From NCBI GenBank assembly GCA_965223435.1, contig CBDCWQ010000021.1:620001-684000 (forward strand): a stretch of 64,000 nucleotides of DNA, read 5' to 3'. Position numbers and translations under genes: made by a program. This stretch comes from CBDCWQ01 sp965223435. GTDB taxonomy: Bacteria > Myxococcota > Kuafuiibacteriia > Kuafuiibacteriales > Kuafuiibacteriaceae. Below the pieces are notes generated by a model. It saw nothing but the letters and a program-made list of their open reading frames with translations, did not search any database and was not told the origin of the DNA. Shown one piece after another: positions 45,049 through 54,172 of the stretch (the first letter of the stretch is position 1; the number at the start of each line of letters is the position of its first letter).

Positions 45049-47162
45049 GGCTTGCCCGAAGATGGGTCCTTATTGGGTTGGTCTGAAGGGGGAAGCATGG
45101 GCCACAGAGGGGGCATGGCCCTCTTTTTGGGCGGCTGCCTGGTCTTGGGTTCGGGCTTTTCTTGGCGTCCGGCGGTGCGTTCTTGGGCTTGGCGTTTTTG
45201 CCGGTTGTAGACGGGGGCGGAGTCTCGACGTTCTTGGATGGGCTCACCGGGACGCCGGCCTTGGGTACCCGTGAGGGCGGAAGCGCCGGGGTTTAATATT
45301 TGACTGCTCACCAGTGCCGCCCCACTGCCGGGCACTTGCGAGTACACATCCAGTGCGTCGGTTTCTCGGGCCCCGCCCACCCCTCCGGCTCGCTGAAGGC
45401 TACCGCGTCCGAAGGTGGCCTGAAGTACAAACAGCGCGGTATGGGTGGTGATGGTTGGGATGGTTGTGCAATCTGGGCCTGGGGGCACCGTCTGGCAGGC
45501 CGGATTTCTATTGTCGAGTACCACCCCGTCGGGGTCGGTGTCGCTCCAGCTGAAATTGTAGGTCAAGATGGCGTCGACGGCGAAACCTCGGTCGGTGTAC
45601 AGCGGCATCGCGAATCCGAGTTCAGCCCCTGCGCTGAGGCTGTTGACCGCAATGGCAGCTTGATTGTTTGCGTTGTTGTCAAAGACAAAACGGTCTCTTT
45701 GGAGGCCTTCCGTTCGGTTCACGTTGAACCCGGCGGTGGTGGCCAGCGGTTTGCCAAACACGCGGGTGGCGTGGCTCAGGGTGAGGGCGGCGGAGTCTTC
45801 GATGACCGCGGAGGCCCCAAAGGCCCCCACCCCCAGCCTTCGGGCTCCAGTGAGACTGAGGTCCACGGGGTTGAAACGCCGGCGAAGTTGGAAGTCGCCG
45901 ACCGGCTGGATGCTGGAGTGGAGGGGGAAGAGATCGTCGGGGACGACGCCTGCGCCCAAGGGCCTCTGAAAGAGGTACCCTTGAGCGACGCCTGCGCCCA
46001 GAGTGTATTCGAGTTCGGCGGCGGCGATACGCCCGCTGTAAAACACCCGAACGGTTCCGATGGCGGTATCCTTAGAGAGCGCGGCATCGACCAAAGGGAG
46101 GCCTTCTTCATCGCTGGCGACGCGAAAGCTTATCGACCCACTCGCTTCGAGGCCAAAACTGCTGAACCGGTCAGGCGTATGCAGGTATTGGAGGGTGAGC
46201 GTATTGTTAAGGGTTTCGGGGGGCGGTACGGTGGCGGGAATGATCGTGGTGTCGATGCCGATCACCTGCACATCGTCCTCGGCTTCGAGCGGAATGGAGT
46301 AGGTACTTGCGAGGTTGGCGGAGAACGCGTTCCTTCGGTCAAAGCGGGTTCGGTAGGTGGCGCTCGGGGAAAGGGTATGGACGGTCGCGGGGACAAAAGA
46401 TCCAATGTTTGTGCCCCCGGATTGAGGCTGTCCGACCGTCCCGGCCGAGAGGGAGAACAGCCCGTTTTGGGTGTAGCCGTAGCTTGCGCCGATGGCAAAG
46501 TCCCAACGGGGTCGGGTGACCTCCAGTTGAACGTTGGCGCCTAGGTTGTGGGTTTGGTTGTTGATGACAAAACTTCCGACCTGGGCGCCCGGAAGCGATG
46601 CGCCCGCGCCGCCACCGCCGCTTTGAATAGAACCGTCGCTGCCCCCGCCAAGCCGGCCGTTCAGATCAAAGCTATAGTTGGCGCCAAACGCGATACCCCA
46701 CAGGGGCCTAACCAGGCGCCCGAGGTACGCGGTTGTGAGCTGGGCCTGTGAGAGGCGGTCGACCAGCGCTTGGGGGGCCGCGTCAGGGACTCCGACGGGC
46801 CAAAGCTGGGTAAAATTGGCGCCGAACACCAGCCCGTGGCTGAGCGTGGAAGTGATGAAGTCTAAAGAGAGCGCGCCGTTGACGGTCGTGCTCAGGGCGA
46901 TGCCTTCCAGGCGGTTGACCGGATCCGAGGGAAGGTCCTCGGTGTCCCCTGCCGGGACCAGCACATCAAGATTGTTGCCGATGGTGGTCCCCACCGACTG
47001 GGTCGCGCCCAACTGGTAACCCACCACCGCGTTTTGGGCCCAAACCGTGTCCAGCGGCAGCGCCGCGAACAGGAACAGAGCCGCCCAGCCCGAACGGGTG
47101 GCCACTCGGGATGCCCCCCAAGACTCGTCGCTCCCCATGCGTTTTTTGGTGGTACACGACAT
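45045..47162 (-). CDS. Outer-membrane beta-barrel protein, unknown function
   Basis: The product is about 705 residues. The signal peptide is SGWAALFLFAALPLDTVWAQ. The mature protein is almost wholly amphipathic strands with periplasmic-turn and long-loop alternation (NAVVGYQLGATQSVG, LSLDFITSTLSHGLVFGANF, AFSANLASTYSIPLEAEDDV), consistent with a large porin-like or surface barrel. The last 110 residues (from about 595) are Arg/Pro/Gln-rich and would extend beyond the barrel. ATG 47162 is used; ATG 47138 gives the same signal. The open frame to 47402 overlaps the glycosyltransferase gene and is rejected. No TonB box is evident. Confidence 0.75.
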   Translation of the reverse strand: MSCTTKKRMGSDESWGASRVATRSGWAALFLFAALPLDTVWAQNAVVGYQLGATQSVGTTIGNNLDVLVPAGDTEDLPSDPVNRLEGIALSTTVNGALSLDFITSTLSHGLVFGANFTQLWPVGVPDAAPQALVDRLSQAQLTTAYLGRLVRPLWGIAFGANYSFDLNGRLGGGSDGSIQSGGGGAGASLPGAQVGSFVINNQTHNLGANVQLEVTRPRWDFAIGASYGYTQNGLFSLSAGTVGQPQSGGTNIGSFVPATVHTLSPSATYRTRFDRRNAFSANLASTYSIPLEAEDDVQVIGIDTTIIPATVPPPETLNNTLTLQYLHTPDRFSSFGLEASGSISFRVASDEEGLPLVDAALSKDTAIGTVRVFYSGRIAAAELEYTLGAGVAQGYLFQRPLGAGVVPDDLFPLHSSIQPVGDFQLRRRFNPVDLSLTGARRLGVGAFGASAVIEDSAALTLSHATRVFGKPLATTAGFNVNRTEGLQRDRFVFDNNANNQAAIAVNSLSAGAELGFAMPLYTDRGFAVDAILTYNFSWSDTDPDGVVLDNRNPACQTVPPGPDCTTIPTITTHTALFVLQATFGRGSLQRAGGVGGARETDALDVYSQVPGSGAALVSSQILNPGASALTGTQGRRPGEPIQERRDSAPVYNRQKRQAQERTAGRQEKPEPKTRQPPKKRAMPPLWPMLPPSDQPNKDPSSGKP

Positions 47163-47184
47163 CGAGAGGCTCGAACAACTCCGT

Positions 47185-48297
47185 TTAAGGGCGTTGCTCA
47201 GAAAAATGGGCGTTCGGAGTCCGGCGGCAGATTTGATGGTAGGTTCGGGCCGTAAGTTCAGCGGCTTGGGCTCCGCTTCGTTGCTCGGCGCGGGCTCGAC
47301 CCCTTGTTTGGAGGCTGTGGCGGTGTTTCGGGTCTGATAAGAGGGCCCGGACCGCATCCACCCAGGTCGCCCACGCCCTGGGCTCGAGAAGGATGGCGGC
47401 ATCGCCCAGGGCCTCTGGCGTGCCTCCGACCCGGGAGGCGATCACAGGGACACCCGCAGCCATGGCTTCCAGGGGTGCAAGGGGGTATGCCTCGGTTCTA
47501 GACGGGTGAAGAAGAACATCGAAGGCGGGGAGGAGGGCGCGTGCGTCGATTCTAAAACCGGGGAAGTGGGTTTTGGGTTGTTCTCGAACCAGGCTGGCGT
47601 ACTCCCCGCTGCCGCTTCCGAGGACCACCAGCTGCAGGCCGTCGATTTGGGCAACGATGCGTGCGGCGTCGAGGGTGCCCTTGAGTGGGGCAATGGAGCC
47701 CACGAAGCCTGCGACGAGCGCGTCCGTGGGGAGACCAAGGTGCCTTCGTGCGTCTTCTTTTTTGTAGTAGCCCACGGGCATCACGATGCCATCCGGAATG
47801 ACGGCGTGTGGAGGCGGGGCGCCGGTTATCGACGCTTTGGCCGTTTCCCAGGCGCTTTGGGATACGGGGATCACGAAGTCTGCTTTGGCGACCCCATAAC
47901 TTTGCAACAACTTTTTGGCACGTTTGCCATCGTACCGGTTTCGGACGTGGGCAACCCACGGAACCGAGAGCTGCCTTGCGATGCGCCGGGCTGCGGGTGA
48001 AGCCGAGAGGCTTGTGGTGGATACCAGGTCTATCTTCTGCTGGCGCGCCTGGGCGATCACCGGGCGAAGATAGCGGTTGCCAAAGAGCCGCGTTGAAAGG
48101 GCGCGCGGCGATTTCAGGGATGTTTCGGTCATGACCCGCACATCCATCAGGCGAATGGCGTCGGCGAAAGATCCCGAGCGGGTGGTGACCACCGAAGGTT
48201 CAATCCCGTGGCGCCGAAGAAAGGGCAGCTGGGCGAGGAAGGCCTGGGAGGCCCCGTACAGACTGCTCCGGGCGGCGACAAAGAGGACATTGAGCAT
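47185..48297 (-). CDS. GT4-family glycosyltransferase
   Basis: The product is 370 residues of GT-B fold. The N-terminal domain starts LNVLFVAARSSLYGASQAFL, with the acceptor-side Gly loop. The C-terminal Rossmann domain includes VAGFVGSIAPLKG and the family signature EAYPLAPLEAMAAGVPVIAS (EX7E), which binds the nucleotide sugar. It is a retaining transferase that probably elongates a surface polysaccharide or glycolipid. It lies 22 bp upstream of the beta-barrel gene on the same strand. No other polysaccharide genes are nearby, so the product is undetermined. Confidence 0.9.
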   Translation of the reverse strand: MLNVLFVAARSSLYGASQAFLAQLPFLRRHGIEPSVVTTRSGSFADAIRLMDVRVMTETSLKSPRALSTRLFGNRYLRPVIAQARQQKIDLVSTTSLSASPAARRIARQLSVPWVAHVRNRYDGKRAKKLLQSYGVAKADFVIPVSQSAWETAKASITGAPPPHAVIPDGIVMPVGYYKKEDARRHLGLPTDALVAGFVGSIAPLKGTLDAARIVAQIDGLQLVVLGSGSGEYASLVREQPKTHFPGFRIDARALLPAFDVLLHPSRTEAYPLAPLEAMAAGVPVIASRVGGTPEALGDAAILLEPRAWATWVDAVRALLSDPKHRHSLQTRGRARAEQRSGAQAAELTARTYHQICRRTPNAHFSEQRP

Positions 48298-48462
48298 GGG
48301 GGTAGGGGCCTTTGCCTAGGGTCCGGGCATGCTCGGACCATTCAGCACTCCAATGCAAGTCCCATAAACACCTAGTCAAATCAAGATGTTCGACGGGGGT
48401 ACGTCATTTCCTTGTTTTTGTTCGGGGGCCTCGGTAGTGACATCCTCTTCGGGAGACCAAAG

Positions 48463-51138
48463 TTGCATACCTATTTTCGCGAGACGACAGACCCAGATCC
48501 CCAAGAGACACAGGAGTGGGTTGATTCGCTGGAATCTGTCGTGCGTTTCACCGGTCGCCACCGCGCGATGTACCTCATGAGGCGGTTGATGGAATCGGCC
48601 CGTCACCAGCGCGTGGTGCCGGAAGGGCCGCTGATGACCGATTACGTCAATACCATTCCGGTTGAGGAGGAGGCTCCTTTTCCGGGTGACAAAGAGATGG
48701 AGGGCCGGATTCGGCGCATCATCCGGTGGAACGCGGCGGCCATGGTGCACCGTGCCAATATCCGTTTTCCCGGTATCGGTGGCCATCTGTCCACCTATGC
48801 CTCCAGCGCGAGTCTCTACGAAGTGGGCTTCAACCATTTCTTTCGAGGGAAGGGGACCGGCGGATCAGGGGATCAGATCTACTATCAGGGGCATGCGGCG
48901 CCGGGTATCTATGCGCGTTCGTTTCTCGAAGGCCGAATCACCGTGGAGATCATGGAACGGTTTCGGCGCGAGGCAGAGAGGGGCCAGGGGCTTTCTTCTT
49001 ATCCTCATCCTCGTTTGATGTCGGGCTACTGGGAGTTCCCTACGGTGTCTATGGGGCTGGGGCCGATAGCGGCCATCTACCAAGCACGCTTCAATCGCTA
49101 TCTTGCGGCGCGTGGGATCTGCGACACGTCTCAGTCGCGGGTGTGGGCTTTTCTCGGCGACGGAGAGACCGACGAACCCGAAGCCCTCGGGAGTTTGTCC
49201 ATCGCTGCCCGCGAAAAGCTCGACAACCTCACCTTCGTGATCAACTGCAATCTGCAGCGCCTAGACGGTCCGGTTCGGGGAAACGGCAAAATCATTCAGG
49301 AGCTTGAGGCCGTATTCCGGGGCGCGGGTTGGCATGTGATCAAGGTGATTTGGGCGCCCGAGTGGGATGACATCATTGCCCGCGACAAAGAGGGCGTCCT
49401 TCGAAGACGAATGAACGAAGTGGTCGATGGCCAGTGGCAACGGTACACCACCGCGTCAGGGTCCGAGGTCCGCAATGACTTTTTTGGGACCGACCCTCGT
49501 ATGCTGGCCATGGTGGAGCACTTGACCGATGAGCAAATTGCGCGTCTTCGCCGGGGTGGGCACAGTTTTCGCAAAATCTACACCGCGTACAAGGCGGCGG
49601 TAGAGTATCGGGGTCGGCCGACCGTGATTTTGGCGCACACCGTGAAGGGGTGGGCGTTGGGCGAAGGTTTTGAGGGCAAAAATGTCACCCATCAAAAGAA
49701 AAAGTTGGGACGCAAGGAGCTGCGCGCATTTCGTGACAAGCTGAATCTCCCGGTTCCTGACGATAAACTCGATGAGGCACCTTTTTACCACCCGGGGATG
49801 AACAGCAGCGAGGTTCAGTATCTTCGCGAACGTCGAGCGGCGCTCGGTGGTTTTATTCCGAGCCGCCGCACCAAGGTGCCGGTGCGGCTTCGCTTTCCGG
49901 GAGAGACACTTTACAGCGAGTTTTACAAGGGCATGAAAAAGGGTGAGGCGTCCACCACGATGGTTTTCGCGCGCCTTTTGGCGAAACTCATCCGAGACAA
50001 AGAGATCGGGCGGCGGGTGGTTCCGATCATTCCTGACGAGGCTCGAACCTTCGGAATGGACGCGCTGTTTAGCGAGGTCGGGATTTATGCTTCAGCGGGC
50101 CAGCTCTACGAGCCCATCGACAAGGGCAAGCTGCTCTATTACCGCGAAAGCAAAGATGGCCAGGTTCTGGAGGAGGGCATCACCGAGGCTGGCTCCATGG
50201 CGTCGTTCACGGCCGCCGGGACCGCCCACGCCACCCATGGCGAGCCCATGGTTCCTTTTTACATTTTCTATTCCATGTTTGGTTTTCAAAGAACGGGTGA
50301 TCAGGCTTGGGCTTTTGGTGACTCGATGGGGCGTGGTTTCATGTTGGGGGCCACCGCGGGTCGAACCACGCTCAACGGCGAAGGTCTTCAGCACGAAGAT
50401 GGGCACAGCCAGATTTTGGCTTCCACCATTCCGAATGTGGCGGCTTACGATATCGCTTATGGTTATGAGTTGGCGGCGATTATAGAAGATGGCTTGCGAC
50501 GGATGTACGACGAAGGCGAAAGCATTTTTTACTACATCACGCTGCAAAACGAGTCCTATCGGATGCCCGCGATGCCGGAAGGCGTCAAAGAAGGTGTTCT
50601 TCGGGGTTTGTATCGTTACCGTGCGGGGGAGCAGAAACTCGAGCACCACGTGCAGTTGTTTGGCAGCGGTTGTCTGATCCGTGAGGCCTTGCGGGCGCAA
50701 GAGATTCTGGCCAAGGATTTTGGTGTTTCGAGTGATGTTTGGTGTGTGACGAGTTACCAGCAGCTTCGCAAGGACGCCCTTGCCTGTGAACGCTTAAACC
50801 GGCTTCAACCGGAGTCCGAGCCCAAAGAATCGTATTTGGCTCAGACACTTCGCGGGGTCAAAGGGCCGTTTATTGCGGTAACCGACTACATGAAAGCATT
50901 GCCAGAGCAGATCGCGCGTTTCATCGAAGGGCGTTTTGTTCCCTTGGGGACCGACGGGTTTGGGATGAGCGATACCCGAGAGGTCCTTCGGCGGCATTTC
51001 GAGGTTGATGCGGAGTGTATTGTCATCGCGGCACTCGACGCGCTTCGGCTCGACCAAAAGATCCCCGCGTCCCAGGTGGCCTCCGCGATCGCTTCGCTCG
51101 GTGTGGACCCCAGCAAGATCTCACCCCTTGATGTATAA
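48463..51138 (+). CDS. aceE: Pyruvate dehydrogenase E1 component, homodimeric
   Basis: The product is 891 residues, close to E. coli AceE. It decarboxylates pyruvate with thiamine diphosphate and passes the acetyl group to the E2 lipoyl domain. The sequence DPDPQETQEW opens the family match. The TPP/Mg-binding motif is GDGETDEPEALG with NCNLQRLDGPVRGNGK, and later EAGSMASFTAAGTAHATHG is characteristic. TTG 48463 is preferred because GGGAGA lies upstream and the longer frame to 48412 adds an unmatched leader; no ATG fits. E2 (aceF) and E3 are not in this window. Confidence 0.95.
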   Translation: MHTYFRETTDPDPQETQEWVDSLESVVRFTGRHRAMYLMRRLMESARHQRVVPEGPLMTDYVNTIPVEEEAPFPGDKEMEGRIRRIIRWNAAAMVHRANIRFPGIGGHLSTYASSASLYEVGFNHFFRGKGTGGSGDQIYYQGHAAPGIYARSFLEGRITVEIMERFRREAERGQGLSSYPHPRLMSGYWEFPTVSMGLGPIAAIYQARFNRYLAARGICDTSQSRVWAFLGDGETDEPEALGSLSIAAREKLDNLTFVINCNLQRLDGPVRGNGKIIQELEAVFRGAGWHVIKVIWAPEWDDIIARDKEGVLRRRMNEVVDGQWQRYTTASGSEVRNDFFGTDPRMLAMVEHLTDEQIARLRRGGHSFRKIYTAYKAAVEYRGRPTVILAHTVKGWALGEGFEGKNVTHQKKKLGRKELRAFRDKLNLPVPDDKLDEAPFYHPGMNSSEVQYLRERRAALGGFIPSRRTKVPVRLRFPGETLYSEFYKGMKKGEASTTMVFARLLAKLIRDKEIGRRVVPIIPDEARTFGMDALFSEVGIYASAGQLYEPIDKGKLLYYRESKDGQVLEEGITEAGSMASFTAAGTAHATHGEPMVPFYIFYSMFGFQRTGDQAWAFGDSMGRGFMLGATAGRTTLNGEGLQHEDGHSQILASTIPNVAAYDIAYGYELAAIIEDGLRRMYDEGESIFYYITLQNESYRMPAMPEGVKEGVLRGLYRYRAGEQKLEHHVQLFGSGCLIREALRAQEILAKDFGVSSDVWCVTSYQQLRKDALACERLNRLQPESEPKESYLAQTLRGVKGPFIAVTDYMKALPEQIARFIEGRFVPLGTDGFGMSDTREVLRRHFEVDAECIVIAALDALRLDQKIPASQVASAIASLGVDPSKISPLDV

Positions 51139-51146
51139 CGCTTATT

Positions 51147-51431
51147 TTATTTTTGCGAGACACACTTTTTCCGGTCGCTGCACACGTCCGAATCATCGCA
51201 GCAGTCATCGTCTGTTTTGCAGCTGACTTCCTCATGGGGTACGCAGCATTTCCCGGACCAACACCAGTCGCCGGAGGAACAACAGTGCCCAGTACTCTGC
51301 CTGTCGGGTTGACGGACAGTGTTGCTGGAGATGCTCTTTAAAACAGGCCTAAGGAAAGAATGGCCCCGCCTTCGGTGGGGAGGAGCGCGAGGGAGACCGG
51401 AAGCTCGGGTACGTTCCAATTTCGGGTCCAA
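51147..51431 (-). CDS. Cys-rich mini-protein, start uncertain
   Basis: The last 50 codons give ten cysteines in the pattern CC-x5-C-x4-CC...C-x5-CC-x4-C-x5-C (for example HCCSSGDWCWSGKCC and CKTDDDCCDDSDVC), like a disulfide-rich knottin or toxin-type fold. The only non-ATG start in frame is TTG 51431, which would place the N-terminus inside the upstream membrane protein gene in another frame. No normal start lies between that gene's stop at 51338 and the first cysteine. Either an unusual start (such as ATC) is used, or the gene has lost its start and is decayed. It may be exported, but no signal peptide is seen in the short form. Confidence 0.4.
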   Translation of the reverse strand: MDPKLERTRASGLPRAPPHRRRGHSFLRPVLKSISSNTVRQPDRQSTGHCCSSGDWCWSGKCCVPHEEVSCKTDDDCCDDSDVCSDRKKCVSQK

Positions 51432-52573
51432 AAAGCAGTGAGGCCCAAACCGGCGACCATCCCGATGCTGGCCGCGGTGAACAGAGGGGCGGGCTCGACG
51501 CTCCCGCCTTGAATGAGCAGATCGACGCCCATGCCCAGCAGGGAGCCGATGATGCCGCCCCCATCGATCACCAGTACGCGGCCACGGGTCATGGGAAAAC
51601 GGTCAGCCAGCAGCGCGCCGGCAAGGAGACCGGCATCGCTGGCAGCCAGGATGCTTAAGAATATAGGTTTTTCTTTGGCCTCAAATTCAGTTGCGGCGTG
51701 AATAAATAGGGTGAGGGCGCCGGCCCAAAACCCGGTGGAGCTTGCGAGGGATATGTCGCCCATGGATGCGCGGGTTGTACGCCAGGCCAGCTCGCCGAGC
51801 CCGAGGCCAATGAGTTGACCACCCAAAAACAGGCCGGCGGTGACTTCGGCGTCGCTGGGCTGAGAAGCGCCCGCCAGCGCGCCCCCGTGCCATGCACCCC
51901 ACAGCATGCCTTGATTGAGGGCTTCGCTGTGACCGGGGGAGATCCCGTTTTGGGTGGCGAGGAAAGACACCGTGAAGCCGAGGCCGCCTCCCAGAAGGAG
52001 GGCTCCGCCCCACACCCGCTCATCGTCACACTGGCCGATGACGCAGATTTCGCTGCCGACCGCGATGCCATGCAGGGTCTGAAACACGATGAACTCCGCG
52101 CGAGACAAGCTGGTTGGGGGGGTGTCGCGGGTCATTTTGCCGTCCACGAACAGCCTCGGGCCTGTCTTTTGGGCTTCGGCTTGGTGTGGCTGTTCGAGGA
52201 TCTCCAGCAAGGCTTTGGCGCGGGAGGCCAGCGGGTCGGTGGGGTGTCTTTTGATGAGGGTGTTGAGTTCGGTTTGGGCCGCACGGACGTTCGTTTTGGC
52301 TAGGGCCTCGAAGGCCCGGTGGTAAAGTGATTCGGCATTGTCCTCGCTTGGGGCCTCGGCGGGCGCAGGTTCGGCTTTGCGCTCGCTTGGGGCCTCGGCG
52401 GGCGCAGGTTCGGCTTTGCGCTCGCTTGGGGCCTCGGCGGGCGCAGGTTCGGCTTTGTTCTCCCTTGAGGTTTCGGCGGATTCCGAGCGTCGGTCGGTCT
52501 GGGTTCCGGCAGCAAGCGCCGGGAAGGAACAGAGAAGCCAGAGGGCGGCTCCAACGAGACAGGGAGGCCTCAC
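51338..52573 (-). CDS. Exported protein with 13-aa repeats and hydrophobic C-terminal half
   Basis: The product is 411 residues with a GTG start. The signal peptide is LVGAALWLLCSFPALAAG. A Glu/Ala/Pro linker with three 13-residue repeats (KAEPAPAEAPSER) spans about 38-78. A TPR-like helical pair (about 83-125) follows. The remaining 250 residues alternate Gly-rich hydrophobic stretches (GALLLGGGLGFTVSF, AGLFLGGQLIGLGLGEL), suggesting a membrane-embedded domain of unknown type. It starts 9 bp after the stop of the upstream gene (52583) and is likely cotranscribed with it. Confidence 0.65.
   Translation of the reverse strand: MRPPCLVGAALWLLCSFPALAAGTQTDRRSESAETSRENKAEPAPAEAPSERKAEPAPAEAPSERKAEPAPAEAPSEDNAESLYHRAFEALAKTNVRAAQTELNTLIKRHPTDPLASRAKALLEILEQPHQAEAQKTGPRLFVDGKMTRDTPPTSLSRAEFIVFQTLHGIAVGSEICVIGQCDDERVWGGALLLGGGLGFTVSFLATQNGISPGHSEALNQGMLWGAWHGGALAGASQPSDAEVTAGLFLGGQLIGLGLGELAWRTTRASMGDISLASSTGFWAGALTLFIHAATEFEAKEKPIFLSILAASDAGLLAGALLADRFPMTRGRVLVIDGGGIIGSLLGMGVDLLIQGGSVEPAPLFTAASIGMVAGLGLTAFWTRNWNVPELPVSLALLPTEGGAILSLGLF
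52343..52459 (-). repeat. Three 39-bp tandem repeats
   Basis: CTCGCTTGGGGCCTCGGCGG begins at 52343, 52382 and 52421, each followed by GCGCAGGTTCGGCTTTG. The 39-bp period codes 13 residues in the linker of the 51338-52573 protein. Units are nearly identical, so copy number may vary between strains. Confidence 0.9.
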
Positions 52574-52582
52574 CGTGAGGCC

Positions 52583-53119
52583 TTAAGGGGACCGCTTGGC
52601 GGAGGTGATGACGGTGTCGCCGAGCTTGAGGCCACTTCCACCCTTGGGCTGACCCTCGAGCGTCACCCCGGTGCTTTTGCTCCTGCCGAGTTTCAGACTC
52701 GCGGCGCCGTCCTTGGAGGCGTGCAGTGTGGTTTCGTGGGGGCCGTTGCGTCGACCCATCTTCAGCTTAGCGTCTCCGCCCGGCTCAACCTGTAAGGTGC
52801 TGACCGCCTGGTTGTCAGGGCTGGTCAGGGTCAGTCGAACCCGGCCGTTTGCGTGGACACCGAGATTGACCCTCGGCTTGCCCGCTTGATCGTACATCGA
52901 TAGGCCGGAAAACCCGTTGGACCAGCTTCCTATCTTGATTCGTGTTTTTCCGTTGGGACCCTTGAGCTGGATGTTGTCGCCCAACATCTTGACCGATTTC
53001 CCCCCCATGAGAAAACCGCCCAGAATGCATAGGATCAAGACCGATGTCAGGCGGCGGGTGCGGCGATGGGCGCTTTCGAGCGTCTCGAGTCTCGCTTTAA
53101 GCTTTGAAACCTCTTCCAT
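52583..53119 (-). CDS. Single-helix membrane protein with beta-repeat exterior
   Basis: The product is 178 residues. A short coiled-coil N-terminus (MEEVSKLKARLETLESAHR) is followed by a membrane helix (LTSVLILCILGGFLMGG) and an external region with repeated GxxxxLxLG-type units (KTRIKIGSWSNGFSGLSMYD, AASLKLGRSKSTGVTLEG), probably a small beta-helix or beta-roll. ATG 53119 has GAGGAGG 8 bp upstream, which decides the start; the frame open to 53143 lacks one. It lies just upstream of the 51338-52573 gene. Function is unknown. Confidence 0.7.
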   Translation of the reverse strand: MEEVSKLKARLETLESAHRRTRRLTSVLILCILGGFLMGGKSVKMLGDNIQLKGPNGKTRIKIGSWSNGFSGLSMYDQAGKPRVNLGVHANGRVRLTLTSPDNQAVSTLQVEPGGDAKLKMGRRNGPHETTLHASKDGAASLKLGRSKSTGVTLEGQPKGGSGLKLGDTVITSAKRSP

Positions 53120-53189
53120 GGCGATGGGCCTCCTCTTCCCCAACTCTCACGTAGCGTGTTTGGCGGCAAACTGCTAGACATGGCCGCCC

Positions 53190-54155
53190 ATGGACGAGAC
53201 CGACCTGTTTCTCCGACTAACCCCCGACTGGGTGATCCGGGCGGTCGAGGCGGGAGGCTTCGAGCCGACCGGCCATTGCTTTGCGCTTCATTGCTTCGAA
53301 AATCGGGTCTATGACCTCAAACTCGAAGACGACTCCCATGTGGTGGTGAAGTTTTATCGGCCCGGTCGATGGAGCCGAGAAGCCATTCAGGAAGAGCATC
53401 GCTACCTGTTTGCGCTGCAAGACGTGGAGATCCCGGTCTGCGCGCCCCTTCGTTTCGCCGATGGGGACTCCATTCATGAAGTAGAAGGAATCTACTACGC
53501 GGTGTGGCCCCGAACCGGGGGCCGCTCCCCCGATGAACTCCACGACGAGGATGTGGCCATCTTGGGAAGACTGGTGGCCCGAATCCACGGCGTGGGGAAG
53601 GTGGATTCGTCTTTACATCGTGGGGTGCTGAACGGAGATAGCTATGGGCGCGAGCCGCTTCAGTACCTGGAGTCGAACGGGTTTTTGCCGCCTCAGTGGA
53701 AGGCGCGCTACCAGAAGGCGGTGATGGACATCGCCGAGCTGTATGATGCCCGCGCCCGCGGTGTTCCTATGCTTCGCATTCACGGGGATTGCCATCGAGG
53801 GAACCTCCTGAAGCGGAACGACAAGTGGTTCTTTCTCGATTTCGATGATTTTCTCGTGGGTCCACCCGTCCAAGATGTGTGGATGCTGGTGCCAAGCTCC
53901 GACGAAGACGGACAGCGCCAACGAAAGCTGTTCATCGAAGCCTACCGCGATTTTGGTGACTTTGAGGCGTCATGGCTCGATTTGGTCGAACCGTTGCGGG
54001 GGCTGCGTTATGTGCACTACGCGACGTGGATTGCGCGGCGATGGCGAGACCCCGCATTTAAAAACGCGTTCCCTTATTTCAACACCGAAGAATACTGGGA
54101 GCGGCAGACCATAGACCTTGAGCAGCAGCTTCGGCAGTGTGGGTCGTCCCGCTGA
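53190..54155 (+). CDS. srkA: Stress response kinase A
   Basis: The product is 321 residues, matching SrkA/YihE. This aminoglycoside-phosphotransferase-fold Ser/Thr kinase counteracts MazEF-type stress death in E. coli. The N-terminus ENRVYDLKLEDDSHVVVKFY holds the ATP-site lysine, and the catalytic loop is IHGDCHRGNLL with WFFLDFDDFLVGP for metal binding. RYVHYATWIARRWRDPAF is the conserved C-terminal segment. Its ATG lies 70 bp after the divergent membrane-protein start at 53119. Its stop is 17 bp before the uracil glycosylase ATG, so both genes form a likely operon. Confidence 0.95.
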   Translation: MDETDLFLRLTPDWVIRAVEAGGFEPTGHCFALHCFENRVYDLKLEDDSHVVVKFYRPGRWSREAIQEEHRYLFALQDVEIPVCAPLRFADGDSIHEVEGIYYAVWPRTGGRSPDELHDEDVAILGRLVARIHGVGKVDSSLHRGVLNGDSYGREPLQYLESNGFLPPQWKARYQKAVMDIAELYDARARGVPMLRIHGDCHRGNLLKRNDKWFFLDFDDFLVGPPVQDVWMLVPSSDEDGQRQRKLFIEAYRDFGDFEASWLDLVEPLRGLRYVHYATWIARRWRDPAFKNAFPYFNTEEYWERQTIDLEQQLRQCGSSR

Positions 54156-54172
54156 GGAAACACGAGAGGACG

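Noticed and set aside
45300..46544. 414-codon plus-strand frame opposite the beta-barrel gene
   Set aside because: Antisense shadow, rich in Gly, Val and Arg; the minus-strand protein has a signal peptide and barrel pattern.
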